Below, piece after piece: positions 62,692 through 64,000 of a stretch of 64,000 bases of DNA. Numbering within the stretch: position 1 is the stretch's first letter; each line of letters opens with the position of its first letter. The notes under the pieces are model-generated. The model was not told the DNA's origin and made no database searches. It saw only the letters and a list, made by a program, of their open reading frames with translations. The stretch covers positions 1 to 64,000 of the forward strand of contig JADJNC010000030.1 of assembly GCA_016709335.1 (NCBI GenBank), in the 5' to 3' direction. The translations under genes and the position numbers were made by a program. Source of the stretch: Candidatus Propionivibrio dominans. GTDB lineage: Bacteria > Pseudomonadota > Gammaproteobacteria > Burkholderiales > Rhodocyclaceae.

Positions 62692-63447
62692 ATGCGTCAA
62701 AAGCTCGTAGCGGGTAACTGGAAGATGCACGGTGGGCTCAAGACCAACCTGCAGTTGCTTCAGGACGTTGTTGCCGGCGTGGCCCAATTGCGTGGAATGT
62801 CGGCGGCAGTTTGCGTTCCCTTCCCCTATCTGGCTCAGGCACAGTCCGTGTTGAACGGAACATCGCTCGCCTGGGGCGCACAAAATATGAGCGAGCAGGC
62901 TCAGGGTGCCTTCACCGGCGAAGTCAGTGCGGCAATGCTCAAGGATTTTGCCTGTCGTTATGTACTCGTCGGGCACTCCGAGCGTCGTGCCATCTATGGC
63001 GAGTCCGATGCGCTGGTTGCCGAGAAGTTTGCTGCTGCGCTGGCAGCCGGTTTGTGTCCGGTTCTGTGTGTTGGTGAGACGCTTGACCAGCGTGAAGCCG
63101 GGCAGACCGTCGCAGTGGTTTCGGCGCAAATGGATGCTGTTCTGAAGCGTACGGGCGTGGCCGCCTTCTCCGGCGCTGTTGTGGCCTATGAGCCCGTCTG
63201 GGCCATTGGTACCGGTCGCACGGCGACCTCGGAGCAGGCGCAGGAAGTTCATGCCGCAATTCGCGCACAGATTGCCGGTGCCGATGCCAAAGTGGCCGAG
63301 GGTCTGCAAATTCTCTACGGTGGCAGCGTCAAGCCGTCCAATGCCGTCGAACTGTTTGGCATGCCGGATATCGATGGCGGCCTGATCGGAGGCGCGTCCC
63401 TGGTAGCGGCTGACTTTCTGGCAATCTGTCGCGCAGCGGCTCAATAA
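62692..63447 (+). CDS. tpiA: Triosephosphate isomerase
   Basis: A 251-aa TIM-barrel glycolytic enzyme interconverting dihydroxyacetone phosphate and glyceraldehyde-3-phosphate. Motifs: LVAGNWKMHG with the substrate lysine, LVGHSERRAIYGE with the catalytic histidine, YEPVWAIGTGRTAT with the catalytic glutamate, and LYGGSVKPSNA, the phosphate loop. It is four bases before secG, a conserved pair in proteobacteria. Confidence 0.98.
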   Translation: MRQKLVAGNWKMHGGLKTNLQLLQDVVAGVAQLRGMSAAVCVPFPYLAQAQSVLNGTSLAWGAQNMSEQAQGAFTGEVSAAMLKDFACRYVLVGHSERRAIYGESDALVAEKFAAALAAGLCPVLCVGETLDQREAGQTVAVVSAQMDAVLKRTGVAAFSGAVVAYEPVWAIGTGRTATSEQAQEVHAAIRAQIAGADAKVAEGLQILYGGSVKPSNAVELFGMPDIDGGLIGGASLVAADFLAICRAAAQ

Positions 63448-63451
63448 CAAC

Positions 63452-63823
63452 ATGGATTATCTGTTTTCTGCGGTTCTGGTCATTCATATTGTGGCGGCGA
63501 TCAGCGTCATCGGTCTGGTGCTGGTTCAACATGGCAAAGGTGCCGACATGGGCGCGGCTTTCGGTAGTGGTGCCTCGGGCAGCCTGTTCGGTGCGACGGG
63601 GTCTGCCAACTTCCTGAGCCGCTCAACCGCAGTACTGGCCGCCGTGTTTTTTGTTACCAGCCTGTCACTGGCCTATATTGCTTCCCACAAGCCAAAAACG
63701 ACTGGCAGTGTAATGCAGGATGCGGTAAAATCCGAAGCTGTTCCAGCGCCCGCTCCGGCGGCCGCTGACAAGGCTGGAAGCCCCGTGGATTCTGGCTCGA
63801 AGACAAAAGATATTCCGAAGTAG
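63452..63823 (+). CDS. secG: Preprotein translocase subunit SecG
   Basis: A 123-aa protein with two transmembrane helices (about 5-25 and 52-74) separated by the family loop VLVQHGKGADMGAAFGSGASGSLFG. It assists SecYE export. The C-terminal tail is polar and rich in A, P and K. The gene follows tpiA by four bases and precedes tRNA-Leu, the usual order before the nuo operon. Confidence 0.96.
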   Translation: MDYLFSAVLVIHIVAAISVIGLVLVQHGKGADMGAAFGSGASGSLFGATGSANFLSRSTAVLAAVFFVTSLSLAYIASHKPKTTGSVMQDAVKSEAVPAPAPAAADKAGSPVDSGSKTKDIPK

Positions 63824-63842
63824 ATTGACTGCAACAAAGCGG

Positions 63843-63861
63843 CGAGGGGTGCTTCCCCTCG
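63843..63861 (+). terminator. Hairpin after secG
   Basis: Stem CGAGGGG/CCCCTCG with a five-base loop, before tRNA-Leu. The T-tract is weak (GTAGTTGT). Confidence 0.6.
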
Positions 63862-63892
63862 TAGTTGTACCTCGCCGTCTGACTATAGCTGT

Positions 63893-63977
63893 GCCGACGT
63901 GGTGAAATTGGTAGACACGCTATCTTGAGGGGGTAGTGACTTAGGTCGTATGAGTTCGAGTCTCATCGTCGGCACCA
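63893..63977 (+). tRNA. tRNA-Leu (anticodon GAG)
   Basis: Acceptor GCCGACG pairs with CGTCGGC, an encoded CCA follows, and the long variable arm and T-loop GTTCGAGTC fit a leucine tRNA. The anticodon stem CTATC/GGTAG encloses TTGAGGG, giving GAG, which reads CUC and CUU. 85 bases. Confidence 0.96.
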
Positions 63978-64000
63978 AGTGGAGTTGTCCGGTTCGGGTG

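Overview
The window looks like a chromosomal segment of a betaproteobacterium, most likely of the order Rhodocyclales (Dechloromonas, Azonexus and Accumulibacter relatives). This is inferred from protein wording and gene order: hrcA-hemH, carA-carB-greA, yhbY/rlmE-ftsH-folP-glmM, pstSCAB, tpiA-secG-tRNA-Leu. GC content is high. Almost everything is housekeeping. Accessory DNA is concentrated at 1-8.4 kb and 48-51.6 kb.

Layout. 1-8.4 kb: the 3' part of a giant RTX (calcium-binding repeat) exoprotein gene, a 121-bp inverted-repeat element, a RelB/YafQ-type toxin-antitoxin pair, an HlyD-type secretion adaptor and a GT4 glycosyltransferase. 8.6-17.4 kb: tRNA-Ser, a Bax-inhibitor-1 protein, arnD and an Mth938-like gene, then alaA, an acetyltransferase, hom, DUF2249, a polytopic membrane protein and thrC (aspartate-family amino acids with a two-gene insert), and a 45-aa membrane protein. 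17.5-22.7 kb, minus strand: nadC, lpxH, ppiB, ppiA, an L,D-transpeptidase and a TPR protein (NAD, lipid A and envelope). 22.8-34.3 kb: cysS, an ABC binding protein, dnaJ-dnaK-grpE with two clear sigma32 promoters, a Ser/Thr kinase fused to a cyclic-nucleotide-binding domain, an EF-hand protein, hemH and hrcA. 34.6-42.4 kb: nadK, recN, a damaged SprA-like metalloprotease gene, fur, bamE, dapB and a hybrid histidine kinase. 42.4-48 kb: carA-carB-greA and a DUF4149 gene. 48-51.6 kb: an IS630-type element and an IS200/IS605-type element with TnpA and TnpB. 51.6-64 kb: rlmE, ftsH, folP, a CYTH-CHAD polyphosphate-type protein, glmM, pstSCAB, tpiA, secG and tRNA-Leu.

Main points. (1) The IS605-type element appears to sit exactly between the start codon of rlmE and its second codon; this predicts both the TnpB guide and its target-adjacent motif. 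(2) The CYTH-CHAD gene and pstS carry the same Pho-box-like direct repeats, which suggests that a polyphosphate-binding protein belongs to the phosphate-starvation regulon. (3) At least five genes (RTX, nadC, hemH, SprA-like, IS630 transposase) carry single-base indels, several in homopolymers; either real decay or, more likely for nadC and hemH, consensus errors in the sequence. (4) The RTX gene has a perfect 312-bp internal repeat whose spacing by itself proves a one-base shift between the copies.

No wholly new multi-gene system is evident. The least-explained genes are the DUF2249/membrane-protein pair inside hom-thrC, the kinase-CNB fusion, and the toxin-antitoxin pair between an RTX gene and its secretion adaptor.
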